Assembly (NCBI GenBank): GCA_028023455.1
Contig: JAQFVV010006731.1
Coordinates: 258,001-322,000 of the forward strand
DNA length: 64,000 bases
Direction: 5' to 3'
DNA from: Epiperipatus broadwayi
Taxonomy: Eukaryota > Onychophora > Udeonychophora > Euonychophora > Peripatidae
The notes beneath the pieces were generated by a model that made no database searches, was not told the origin of the DNA, and saw only the letters and a program-made list of their open reading frames with translations. This document shows positions 23,067 to 34,322 of this stretch, one piece after another. Both the position numbers and the translations under genes were made by a program. Each line of letters starts with the position of its first letter. Position 1 is the stretch's first letter.

Positions 23067-23823
23067 TTGAAATTGAAATTTTCGAAAATTGATTCGAAAG
23101 AAAGCCCAATATATTTTAAAAATTTCCAGTTAGTAGAAAATGAGAAAGAAGAGGTATCTGAGACACAGATGATGAAAATGATGATGAATATGATGGAAGA
23201 AATGCGTCAAGAATTTAAACAAAGTCAACAAGAATTGTCAGAAATTTGAGGAAAGTCAGTTAGAACTCAAAGCAGAATTGAAGGAAGAAATTAGTCAGGT
23301 TAAAACAGAAATTAAAGAACTCAGAGCAGAAGTAAGAGAAAGAAGATGTGAGATAACGGTAAAGGTAGAGAAGAACCAAGAAGTTATAGAGTTAGATTTA
23401 AATAAAGAATGTCAGGGAGTTGAGGTCATGAAAAAGGTAAAAATTGAATTAGGATCAGATAGCGTTGTGATAAATAAAGTAGACACAAATGTAGATCAAG
23501 AAATAGAAGAAAAACATAAGTTCAAGATAGTAGATAGTGTAGAAAAGTTTTTACAAAAATTTAAAAAGGTTAAAGTAAATGTTCGCATTCGCTGTAGATG
23601 TAGATTTAAAACAAAGAAAAAGTGTAAGAAAAAATATTCATGGTTAGGAAAAATACGGAGGTCTGTAAAGCTTAAAAGTTTTCTAATTTACAAGGCAGAA
23701 TATAGAACAGAAAGAGAAAGAGATAAAATAGATTTTAATCAAGAAATAGAAGTGAGAATATGGAGTATGATTTATATTATAAAATTAGTAGAAAGAAAGA
23801 AGGAACCTCCTGACATAGTTTAA
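23067..23823 (+). pseudogene. Basic coiled-coil gag-like frame of the pol-less LTR element
   Basis: Two adjacent open frames (23067-23249 and 23278-23823). The first has KKES-rich and methionine-rich helical sequence (MMKMMMNMMEEMRQEFKQSQQ). The second continues with a heptad-like Glu/Lys region (EISQVKTEIKELRAEVRE) and a strongly basic segment (VRIRCRCRFKTKKKCKKKY). They are separated by a stop and a frame change within 30 bp, so they were probably one ORF. It sits at the gag position after the PBS. There is no zinc knuckle of CCHC form, although the Cys-rich basic run may bind nucleic acid. Function is inferred only from position and composition. Confidence 0.5.
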
Positions 23824-24640
23824 AAGTTAGTAATCGGGCGGAAATAGTAAAGGAAATAAACAAAAGGACCGGAAATGTACTATGAGTCTAATATAATTAT
23901 TTTGACATAGGTGAAAAGCCTGAATTAGAATTTCGCTATTTAAAATGATGGATTGTTTTGTCAGATAATAATAACGGAGGCTTCGCAAAATAAAAGATTT
24001 TTTTTCTCCATGCACATATTAATTAAGGAAATGTTCGTAAATAAACAGTTCAAAGAAATAAAAAATCAAGTTAAATAAATGGGTTAAATTAATGATATAA
24101 AAGTAAAGTTGTAGATTTAAATAAATGAAAAGTTAACAGAATTTCTAGAATAAAATTAAGTTAGTCAAATAGATATTTGTATAATAATGAATTGTAATAA
24201 AGTAAAACATTTTTTTTTCTCTCTGAGTACACGCACGTTAAAATAAAATAGTTTTGAATACGTAAGTTAATAAAAGAAAGTAAATAAATGATTTAAAGTA
24301 ATCAAGTCCAATAAAATCTTTGTATAATAATAAAGAGCAGTAAAATAAAAGTTTTCTGAATATACGCACGTTAATACATAAGTTAAAGTAATGGGTTAAA
24401 GTAATATTGTAATATAAATAAATATGTGTCCATGATAGTTTCAAAATAATATTGTAGCATAAATAAATATGGATAATGTTTGTATGGGTTTAAAATAAGT
24501 ATCGTAAAACTAAATATTTAAATAATGTTCGTAATGAATTTAAAAATAATACAAATGAAAGTCAATCTAAGTTGTATTAGGAGCGTATAAGGGTTCGAAT
24601 CTAAAGGGATGAGGGTAGTATTGAAATAAGTTAGATAAGG
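23824..24640. other. AT-rich interior of the pol-less LTR element, with degenerate repeats
   Basis: Non-coding. Diverged repeats include two occurrences of an ACGCACGTTAA word (24232 and 24364), each in a similar setting with GTAATAAAGTAAAAT and TTGTATAATAATAA. This looks like an old imperfect tandem repeat of roughly 130 bp. No pol motifs were found in six frames by eye. Confidence 0.45.
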
Positions 24641-24785
24641 ATTAAGTTTAAAGCTCTCGACTGGATAAATTCTAATACCCACAATGGATTGGCTGGGATC
24701 ATTCCTCTTTTAAAAAGTGCACTGGCAACAACCAGAGTTAGTCGTAAGTCACTTTTCAGGGGAGAATCCCCATATCTCGTACCTC

Positions 24786-24965
24786 GTTTTCCAAAGCGTA
24801 AGTCGGAAATGGACAGTTGAAAATTCATGCCATTGCAGCTGCTTAGTCAAAGGCCAATCAAGAGAATCGACAATTGTTTTCCAGGGCGTAAGTCAGAAAT
24901 GGACAGTTGAAATTCCTGCCATTTGCAGCCACCTTTTCTTAGTCAAAGTCTGATCAAGAGAATCG
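24786..24965 (+). repeat. 90-bp tandem duplication inside the pol-less LTR element
   Basis: Two adjacent units (24786-24875 and 24876-24965) each contain GTTTTCCA, GCGTAAGTC, GAAATGGACAGTTGAAA, GCCATT, GCAG, CTTAGTCAAAG and ATCAAGAGAATCG. They lie in the region just before the 3' LTR, in a GC-richer patch. No coding role is seen. Confidence 0.8.
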
Positions 24966-25207
24966 TCAGCCAAAGCTTCATTTATAAAAGATCCCTGTGC
25001 CACAAATTTAGTTTGTCCTCGTGGTCATTATCCAGGACAAACATTGTAAGCAATGTTACCAGCATAGAAAAAAGAAAAGCATAATTGGAGATTACCCTTA
25101 GCATGGAAAAGGAAAAGATACCAAAAAGCAAACTTAGAAAGAATAATAAATTAAGATTTAATGTTGACAGAGATAAAATGGTCAAAAATGATGCATTTTA
25201 CTTTCAA

Positions 25208-25224
25208 AAGTAAGGGCGGTGTAA
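25208..25224 (+). other. Polypurine tract before the 3' LTR
   Basis: AAGTAAGGGCGGTGTAA lies immediately upstream of the right LTR start (TGTACC at 25225), the expected place for plus-strand priming. The purine run is short and interrupted. Confidence 0.55.
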
Positions 25225-26930
25225 TGTACCTATATTGATATAGGCACATATAATTTTATCTAAAATTATATTATTAAAATAATCTTTTGTTAAAGAAAAA
25301 CATAAAATTAAATGTTGAAGAGTTTATTCAGTTTGTTTTTGAAAAAGATAAAAATCAAATAGTTTTCTAGCATTAGTTTTGAAATAAAAAGGGGGGAGGG
25401 GAGTCTTGGTTTGAGAAATTAAACTAAGGGTTATAAAAGGAAGTAAAAAGTTTTTATTAGTATTCGTAAAAATATAATTTAAAAAGTTAAAACATACAAA
25501 TCTCTTTTCATTCAAGTTTAATTAAAGAAAAAATAATGTTAAAACTAAATAGTAAATTGTATTAAAAATATATGTGCGTATATATGTGCGATTTGTAAAT
25601 AAATAAAATGTATGTGAAAGTTAAAGAAGATTACCATTACAAAACACAGCAATGGCTATTAGATATTAATTAATATAAAACAATACATTTTTGCATGGCT
25701 ATTACTAATTAAGCAATCTTTCAAAACACGTTTATCAAATGATTATCAATTCGACAACAGATCTTTGCTGGGAATATTTCGACAACACGTTGCAGATATA
25801 AATAGACTCTTTTTATCAGACAGTAGGCATTCCACAAATTAATTGAGTGAGTCCAGTTCACAAAGTAATTGAGTAGTGCAGTTTAAAAATTAATTGAGCA
25901 GTTAACAAACAAAATGCAGTGTTGAGAAGATCTTGGGAATGCACGTTTATCTCCAGCCCATATGTCCGAGAAAACAGCAGATCTGCCCGTGAAATAATGT
26001 CAGCTTAACATCTTAGAAAATCTCTGTCAGTATCGATTTGTCTCCGATGGTAATAATCGTGAAAATCAGGAAACTCAGCAAGGAAACGTCCCAGCCGGCT
26101 GGAAGTATTCATACTGGAAGAAACAACAAACAAGAAGAGAACCAAAATCCTACGTCTATATTCAAAAGCCTAGGTAAAACATTTGCTTATTTCATTTATA
26201 CTGTAATAGCCATTGCATTGCATTAATTCGTACGAACCTTTCAAGAGTCTAATTATATGAACTCTATATCATACATAAATGAACTATTGATGTGTGTGAT
26301 TAAATTTCAAATGCTATATAGTCCTTTATTATCATTACTATGTGTGTGCATGAGTTAATATGTGCATGATCCTTATATCAATATTATTAGTCAAAGTAGA
26401 TAAATTCACAGTGTTCTGTTATGAAAATATTCAAGAATATTTAAACTATTTAGAATGTTAATTTAAAATATGCGTGTGTTTTATTAGAAGTATGAAATGT
26501 TTAAATTTAGTAAATAAATGTTAGTTAATAAATTATCTTTCAAATTAAACTTTATTTGTCGGTCAATTCTTTTTATCAATTCTCTTTTATCAAGTCTTTT
26601 AACCGCTAATGAATTATAATCTATTAGTGATTACAAACAGCTGAGCTAGTCGTGGACTTAGGCGTTTGAGTTAGTGTCCACTGTTCAAAGTGCGTTGTCT
26701 ATTCTTTTAGTATTCTTTTAGAATAAACAGCTGGCGCCCATGTTTATACACAAACAAAAAAGTGCTTTGGATTTGGTGTTGAACTCAACAGCCGAGAAGA
26801 AGCTATGTCCTGGAAATGTATCGCTAGTTATATACTTTATAGCTATCATTTGGGCATACATACTCTCCGAGTATGTTCTTCTCTGCCTAAGAGGCCGGTG
26901 TTTCGAATGTACATATTCAAACTCGGTTCA
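25225..26930 (+). repeat. 3' LTR of the pol-less LTR element
   Basis: 1706 bp direct repeat of 21006-22722, ending AACTCGGTTCA directly against a TA run (26931-26958). A short frame at 26740-27021 starts in the LTR and only reads out through the TA repeat. Confidence 0.9.
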
Positions 26931-26965
<35 letters not shown>

Positions 26966-28382
26966 GCATAGCATATTATTTGTCTAAATTATATTATTCA
27001 AATAAGGGGCATTTATTTTAAAGCAGTAAAACTTATTCAATATCATTAAATGAGTGACATTTACCTGTACTGTGTAACTGACATTTGACTTTATCTTCGT
27101 GATCATATATATGTGCTTCTTAATCTGGGGGTCATGATAAGTTTGAACCCATAGATTTCTTCTCATGCTCTGTCCTGAGAACACTTAATCTTCCCAGGAC
27201 CATTTATTTCATATAAAAAGGCCTCTGGTGGTGATTCCCGTAAGTTTGGCACATGCTATGCCTATCCACTTTCTTCGTACAAAAGGTCTGCATGTCGGCA
27301 ATGTCCAAGGCATGCCTATTCACTTTTCTCTAAGCACCACCCAAGAAGGGTGTCTTAGACTTCATCTTTCATCCAGAAGTATGACTTTTCCTGTTATTTC
27401 TTGGCTAATTATGTCAGCACTGCATACTTCTTCGTATTATTATTTCTTTTGCTTCATGACCCAGTTTTAATGCTCTAATATTAAAATTGCACTCTGCTCA
27501 AAATATTTATAAATGCCAACTACTTCTAGTTTTATTAATTAAATTTATTTCAGTCTTATACAATCCCACCATCATAACTTATTTCTGTAGTTAAGAGTAT
27601 CCATATGCCTTGGGGGGAATAAGCATTCTTCTTTCCAGTGCTAGTTAAAAGAAATTTCATTAAGTATTTAGTCATATAATCAAATATGTTTACAAATGTA
27701 TTTTATTTATTTTCATGACCGTAATGGCATGAAAATAGTTTGTATTATATCTGTAATGAATTTCAGAATGCTCCCCAAAGTAATAATGTTAGTCACCGTG
27801 TTTCAGAACCATATATAAAAGTGTTAATGGCAATATTATGTAATTCTTTTTTAATATTTGATTGGCATCTTAATATTGGACCCACCAAAGATGTGTGCTT
27901 ATTTATAATATATTATTTAGCTAATAAAGAGCATATGAGAAATAATAGCATGAATGACACTATATAATCATCTACCACTTGCTCATTCACGTACATACTA
28001 ATGTATGTCATTAATTTATAAATGTATTAATAATTTGTCATTATATTAAACTATTTGTTTTTTTATTATCTAACTGTTTTGAGTAGTTCGAATTCCTTTT
28101 TCTCCATTTCCACACATACATCTCTGCCTGTACAGTATATATTTTAGCTAAGTCATAGTTAATAGATGTCTCATTGTCTTCTCTGCTTTGCTAGTGGGCC
28201 AGATTAAAATTAATTCTCATGTGCCATCACTATTATGTTGTTCATTAGGTGTTTGAACTGGGGCTTAGAGAGTGTGTTTGAATCCAAGCTGGTCTCTGAC
28301 CTAAATCTTGGGCTTGACTGAGTTTGAAGTACATTTTGTGAGTTCCAGCTCATGTTAGATGGATAAACATGTTTTGACTGGT

Positions 28383-28386
<4 letters not shown>
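26931..28386. other. Intergenic sequence
   Basis: Begins with (AT)14. A TATAAAAAG box at 27212-27220 is followed by about 250 bp of higher GC with only short frames (27228-27470, no recognisable domain). The segment 28130-28385 resembles a repeat ending TTTTGACTGGTACAACATATATA, the same junction word found at 7905 and 63033. No gene was identified. Confidence 0.3.
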
Positions 28387-28439
<53 letters not shown>

Positions 28440-28462
28440 TAATATATATATATATATATATA
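28387..28462. repeat. (TA)n microsatellite, interrupted
   Basis: TA run from 28388 to about 28432, then AAATATATAATATATATA, to 28462. It directly follows the GACTGGTACAAC word. Confidence 0.95.
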
Positions 28463-29504
28463 ATATAGACAGAAACTTTTATAAAAATCAAGAATAAATT
28501 TAAAAATTATATTTCTTTTATTTTTCATTTTATTTAAGTCAGAGTATTTTGTTCTGGAGATTCACTTTTGCGATAGACCATAGTCACATTATTTAGTATA
28601 AAACAAAAGAAAATTCATTAAAAAAGTTGGAATAGAATTTGTAATTAAATTAAAAGTAAATCATAGAAAATATATTTTTTTAAAAAAAATCTTCAAGTCT
28701 ATGTTAAGCTTAAAATAGATTTGAAACAATAAAATCATTGAGTTTATCGGGAGAGTGGATCTTATGAAGACAATAATAAAATGTTTTATATTAATGATTA
28801 TGATCACCAGAGTCAAATATATCCATTTTGCTTTGGGTGAATGTAAAAGTGGAATTTTCTAAAAGTATACTGGAAACATATAAATAAGCCAGGAGAACAA
28901 TAGAGGAGACCATTGTCATTTTAGTTCAGAAAGCAGTATGGTAAATCCACATCAGTTTTTCTTTAAAAATAAGTGCAGCCATATGATTTTGGGGTAAGTG
29001 GAGTCTGATCTGTTTCGTCCCCCATTGTACAAGGTGTGATCATAGAAAAACCATGAAGCTGGAAAAATTTAGTTAAAATTTTTATTTTTGGACTGCTGAA
29101 TTGTGAAACTCTTGGAACAGAACTCAATATTTAGCTATTCCTATGCCGAAATAATAACAGCCAACCTCAAGTTATTGTTTCATCGTGGGACCTAAATTTC
29201 AAGTTTGGACTGTTAATAAATTAGGTAATATTTTTTTAAACTGTTTTACATTCCTAACCTCTTAATATATTTTTTTACATTCCAGTTGGCCCCATAATTA
29301 AGTGATATATAAAGAAATGTCTTCTAAAGCATAATTCTCCCTAAATATATTTAAAATGCTATAGAACTAAACTTTGTAACCTTGACTTCTATAATTAACT
29401 TTAATGTCTCTGTGATATATTTTATCTGACTTAAATTATGCCTCTCTTAATGTCAAAACTTTTCTTATAAAGCAGTCTATAGATGATATTTATTGCTTAC
29501 CTAT
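28463..29504. other. AT-rich intergenic sequence
   Basis: No ORF or element recognised. It has a TATAAATAAG motif near 28880 followed by some 300 bp of ordinary composition. Confidence 0.25.
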
Positions 29505-31410
29505 TATAATAGCCAAGGTGAATTGATAGTTTTACCGTTTCTGTCATACAAGGGCACCACCAGGCTATTGGAACTTGGAAAAATTATATAGTAGGCAGAT
29601 ACATATTGTCAAGATCCAATTTTTACATGTATATTTTATTACAACCATCAGCCCATGTCACTAGCTCAAGGAGACACAGAGATTTATAATAAAACTTGAT
29701 TAAAAAAAAATATTTCAATAAAAAAAATTTCACTAAAATAAATAAATAAGCTACTGCCAGAAATAACACACACAAAAAGATTTATTGATGCATATATAAA
29801 TATTTATAAATTGAGAAATAAAGATGATCTTAAATTTGTTATTATTTTTATATTTAAATTTTAGAAATTTGCACAGATGGATTTTAATAAGTTGGTTTTA
29901 TAAGGTTGAGTATAGATATGCTACATGGATTTGTTCAAAAAAGAGAATATTCTATAGCCCTTATTTAGCCCTAGGCCAAAAGTTCTCAGTCAAACTAACG
30001 CCAATCTATCTGATATATCAATGTATTGCATGAAGACAATGGCCCAGTACCATACTGTCAGGAATAAACATCTGAACAGCAGGTTATATAGAAGAAATTC
30101 TCTCATCCAGTACAGGAATGTTACATCTGTCTGGTGAGAAGAACAATAAAATAAATAAATAAAAAACTCCATAGGAAGAGATTGTGGTTCTTTTTGCCAA
30201 CTTACCATCCCATTCCATAGAAAAAAGGGGTGATCTAAGGATCAGGGAATACATCTGCTTCTGATGGTCAATAAAAATGGGATTACTTTTCCCAAGTGCA
30301 GCATAAAGGTGATCCTGCATGTAGCAGATCTTCATACTACATTTACTAATTACACCAATATATCCAATACATTAAGCCAATTTAACTGTGAAACAACTAA
30401 CCCAAGATTAACCCTCCCTTAAACTAACATAAACTTAATGAATATATATAGCCATCCACATGCAACTTAAATTTAAATACATTCAAATAATTTAATTAAT
30501 ACGAAATTATTAAAGAAAGAAAAATAGAAATGATTATTAACTTAGCCAATTTATACATAAAATTAATTTAGAAATTTTCTTTAAGTCAGACAAGTTCCTT
30601 TAAAATTAAGTTTAAATTTATTTTGCTTATAGAAGATATATTGAAACAGTCTATAATGACAAAAGTTCATACTTTCCATGGTAGATTGCCTGGTGTTTGT
30701 CCATTTTCATGATCACTCTTGTAGACTGTTTGTCCTTTGAAATGGAGCCACTACTTGCCATTCAGTTGCTCAAGAACTGTCATTTGGAGGCCTCAGCTGG
30801 TTGTGTGGAAATTAAATCTACTGCAGACTCCTACATCGTGGAGTCTGCAATACAGCTACAGTTTATATATAGATTAAGAATTCACTTGTAGATTAATAGT
30901 GTGCTCTGCAACAATTATTTTGCCTTTTATCATTTTGTAGACTCTTATCAGCATTTTCAGGGATCTATCAAGCAAGATGTCACTAATCCTAGATCACTTT
31001 TTTGGTCTGTGCTGTGGCTTGGTGCTTCCATTGGTCAATCTTTAATTTCTTTCTCTTATCTGACCTTTATTATTTAAGTGTCCCAAGGGTTAGTTTGCTT
31101 TTCGTTTAATTAAAAGAACAATCATTTCCATTTTGAGATTATAAAGGAATTAATTAATACTTGTTTCCATTTTTATTTATGTTACTTTTAAAAAAAATAA
31201 TCTTTACTTTTTTTTATTTATAAAAAATTATGTTCAAATACTTTTTTTTTATTTGAAAAAGAAAAAATACTTTTAATGTTTTCCATCTGTGCGATATATA
31301 TATATACGTTAAACAACTCTAATTTTAGCTTTTAATAAATTTATTTTTATTTATGAATTTGTTTTTATTTTAATTTTAAATTAATGTAACAGCATAAGTA
31401 TACCATTACA
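29505..31410. mobile_element. TGTAAC/GTTACA repeat family, copy 2 (diverged, probable solo LTR)
   Basis: Diverged copy of the family at 13705 and 34323. It shares AAGGGCACCA, TAGTAGGCAGATAC, GTCACTAGCTCAAGG, CTACTGCCAG, the ATATCAATGTATT region, AACTCCATAGG and the GAGGCCTCAGCTGGTTGT segment. The start (TATAATAGCC) and end (ACCATTACA) align with the other copies, but the TA flanks have decayed. It lacks the roughly 330-bp block with the CACCGTAAGGTATC hairpin that the other two copies carry. The element is non-coding. Confidence 0.55.
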
Positions 31411-31816
31411 CTGTAGACATATATACAGCTAGATTTATTAATATTTGATTTAAAATTTTATTTATGTGCCAATTTGTTCCATCTTGATAAATTCATACCT
31501 ACCTTATCCCCTTTTTATATTATGACTTAAAATGATTTTCTACCTATTCCTGACCAATGATTGTTGGTAAATAAATAAGTGTTCACTCTAAATGGTTATT
31601 AATTAGAGTACCATTTTTTGTCAAGATGGAATGATTTGTTTATTTTATATTTTTTTGTAATATTATTCTAAAAACCTATTCATGCACAGACGGTTTAGTT
31701 TTGGGGGAGACATTAGATCAAGTGTGTTAGAAGAACAAAAAGGGGGTGGGGGTGGATGGATAATATTAAATTTAAAATGTTGTTGGGAATTTCATTTTGA
31801 AGAGAGAGACACATTA
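31411..31816. other. AT-rich spacer
   Basis: No gene. There is a G-rich stretch (AAAGGGGGTGGGGGTGG) at about 31739-31756. Confidence 0.3.
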
Positions 31817-31824
31817 CTTTAAAT

Positions 31825-33446
31825 CAATGGTCTTCAACCACCGGGCCATGGACTGGCACCAGGCTGCAGAAGTTTTCTGCTGGGCCACGCTAGACTGGCA
31901 AGAAAGTTAGTAATAACAAAATAATAAGATTTTAAACTTTTAATTAATATAAACAGTTTTTATTTATTTTTTCATCATATTTTTACCCTGTTCAAAAAAA
32001 AAAGAAACAGAACAAAAATGAAATCGAATCAATCATACATAAATTAATTTGTTTTTCTATTTATCACAGATGTTTATGGAGGGGTAGAATTAAATTTTTT
32101 ATTATTTTTCTAAAAACATTCAAAATTCAAAAAAAAAAGTTTTTTATTATACAAACTCCAGTTGTCTTTTGATATCCAATCATGGCCACTTGTCGGCATT
32201 GTTTATGTGTTAAAACAAGATCAAAACTTTTGACTTTTTCAAGTTTCAGGTTTTTTTTGTTTAAAAATACGGCCACTTTTTTTTTTTTGGCATGTAAGGC
32301 GATATCTTTTTTGCCTTTATTTGTATACCACTAATATACTAAAACTTTTACTTTTAAAACCAATTTTTATTACCTTTTTTTAAAGGTAAAAACAAACCAA
32401 AAGTAATTTTTGTCTCAGTGAACTCAGTATTTCTCACCCCCACCCATCCCCAAATTAAAATAAGATTTTTTTTGGCTTTTTTGCAATCAATTTTTATCAC
32501 TTTTTTTTAAAAAGAAAAACAACCAAAAATTTCTCTAACTTCTACAAAGTATTTCTCAATCTATCCCCCCTCCCCAAATTAAAATAAGATCAAAACTTTT
32601 GACTTTTTCAGGTTTCGTTTTCTTTTTTTTTTTGTTTAAAAATACGCCCACTTTTTTTTGGCCTATAAGGTGATGTTTTTTGGTTTTATTTGTATACTGC
32701 TAATATACTAAAACTTTTATTTTTAAAACCAATTTCAGTTAACCTTTTTTTAAAAATAAAAACAAACAAAAAATAACTGCGATTTTTTATTTTTTTTGGC
32801 TTTATTTCTATTACGCGATATCTATTTTACCATTTTAAAAAAAAAAAAAACTTTTCCTATTAATTACATTTTTTGATCCTTTCAACACACCAGCACACAA
32901 AAAATTACAATAACATCAAAACTTCAGACTTTTACACGTTTTGTTTTATTTTTTCAGATTTAAAATACGTCGATTTTTTTTTGACTGTACGGTGATTAAT
33001 TACGCGATTTCTATTTTGCCCTTACTACTATCAAAAGACAACCTCCATATATATATAACCTTCTTGTATATTTAACATTAAATACAGATATTACATTTAT
33101 CATAATCATTGGCATGTAATTACACTAGCTATATTTCCCAACATTCAGGTGAATAACATTTTATTCTTGAATGTTTTAACAATGAAATAATAAACATAGA
33201 AATGCAAGCACATTAATGAGAATGATTGTTATTGTACTGTTTTCTGTGTTCAGCATGTGAAGGTAAGCAACACCATTACAATACACAATAACTAGTGTGC
33301 TGTTCTGGTCAGTTATAACAATTATGCTTATCTAAGACTAAGCAGGTTACATCTTTAAGAAAATTTATCTGTAAACTTCTGCCGGTCCGTGAAATCTTAT
33401 CCTTATTTTTGCCAGGCCACAGGTGTGAAAAGGTTGAAGTCCACTG
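31825..33446. mobile_element. Non-autonomous hAT-type DNA transposon
   Basis: A 1.62 kb element with a perfect 8-bp target duplication, CTTTAAAT, at 31817-31824 and 33447-33454. The termini are inverted repeats: the left end reads CAATGGTCTTCAACC and the reverse complement of the right end reads CAGTGGACTTCAACC. Further in, GGGCCATGGACTGGCA is matched by a GTGGCCTGGCA segment. An 8-bp duplication and CAGTGG-type ends define the hAT superfamily. No transposase frame exists; the interior is AT- and T-rich with degenerate tandem repeats. Mobilisation would need a transposase in trans. Confidence 0.9.
32215..33030. repeat. Degenerate tandem repeats inside the hAT element
   Basis: Three diverged units begin at about 32218, 32588 and 32917. 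The first two share AAGATCAAAACTTTTGACTT, CAGGTTT, TTTAAAAATACG, CCACTTTTTTTT, TAAGG.GAT, TTTATTTGTATAC and CTAATATACTAAAACTTTT. The third is a looser match (CAAAACTTCAGACTTTTACA). Spacing is about 330-370 bp. Confidence 0.7.
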
Positions 33447-33454
33447 CTTTAAAT

Positions 33455-34322
33455 AAAATATGATATTCAAATAATATTTGAGGTCTATTTCTTTAGACCT
33501 GATCTTGAATCAATTCACTACTATGTGGCTCAGTATAATTTTAATTAAAGTAATTTTAAAATGATGTTTTCCAGTATTTGTTTTGTCATCTTCAGCACTC
33601 TGCTTGATCAATTGTTTGTGTTCTTTTGATTGCTGTTCATAATTATACCACCTGAGAGATTCACTGGCTAAAATGTAGGTCAGGATATGAAAGACAAAAA
33701 TGGGAAGACTTGAGGTAATCTGAGATTAGCAAATCTTGACGATTCTTGGTCTTTCACCTGAAATATTTTGAGGTTTTGCAAATTGTGCAATCATTCATCT
33801 CTTGGGGTAGTGTGCTCTATTCCTTGCATCACTGGAACTGGGCAGTGGGGTTGAGTTTGTATTGGTTATGCCATTTCAAATGCTGGAAGTGATTATATTT
33901 TATTTCTCTGAACATATTGTGACGAGTTGACTATGGTTTGGTCAAATTAGTTTATATTTTATTATTATTAACATAGTTATTTGTGAATATCATGATCCAC
34001 TTGCATTCAAGTGTGGCACTCTCCTTGAGACCATTTCTTGAAAACATAATCAAGTTATTCTCTCTTATGATGAGTTTATTTATGTGAAAGTTAATCAAAA
34101 GCTAATTCTTTTATATATTTGTTTTGCTTTCTGCACATACTTGAATTGGAATCTACCAAAGAACTTTAAACACTCTTCTGTTTTAAATTGGCATATAAAT
34201 TGTAGCTATCTTGTGAGAGGCATATGTTAGTTATATAATTAAAATTGTCTAACAATGAGCAAAGAAATGAATAGCAATATATTAAAGAATTATAAATATG
34301 CTTTTTATTAATATATATATAT
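33455..34322. other. AT-rich intergenic sequence
   Basis: No gene or clear repeat. It ends with a TA run (34309-34321) against the next LTR-like repeat. Confidence 0.25.

Larger units (their letters stand above)
21006..26930 (+). mobile_element. Large LTR retrotransposon derivative without pol
   Basis: A 5.9 kb element bounded by two direct repeats of about 1.7 kb that begin TGTACCTATATTGATATA and end CGGTTCA, i.e. TG...CA LTRs. Two bases after the left LTR lies a PBS-like word (TGGCTATACCCAACTATG, 22725). A purine-rich tract (AAAGTAAGGGCGG) precedes the right LTR. The 2.5 kb interior encodes only a basic, coiled-coil-rich, gag-like product and carries repeats. No protease, RT, RNase H or integrase motif was seen. 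Both outer flanks are TA runs. The element is plus-strand by PBS/PPT order. LARD-type non-autonomous element is the best description. Confidence 0.85.

Noticed and set aside
24786-24965. CRISPR-like array
   Set aside because: Only two adjacent units with no spacers, in a eukaryotic retroelement.
28210-28491. 93-codon minus-strand frame
   Set aside because: Mostly TA-repeat translation joined to non-conserved sequence.
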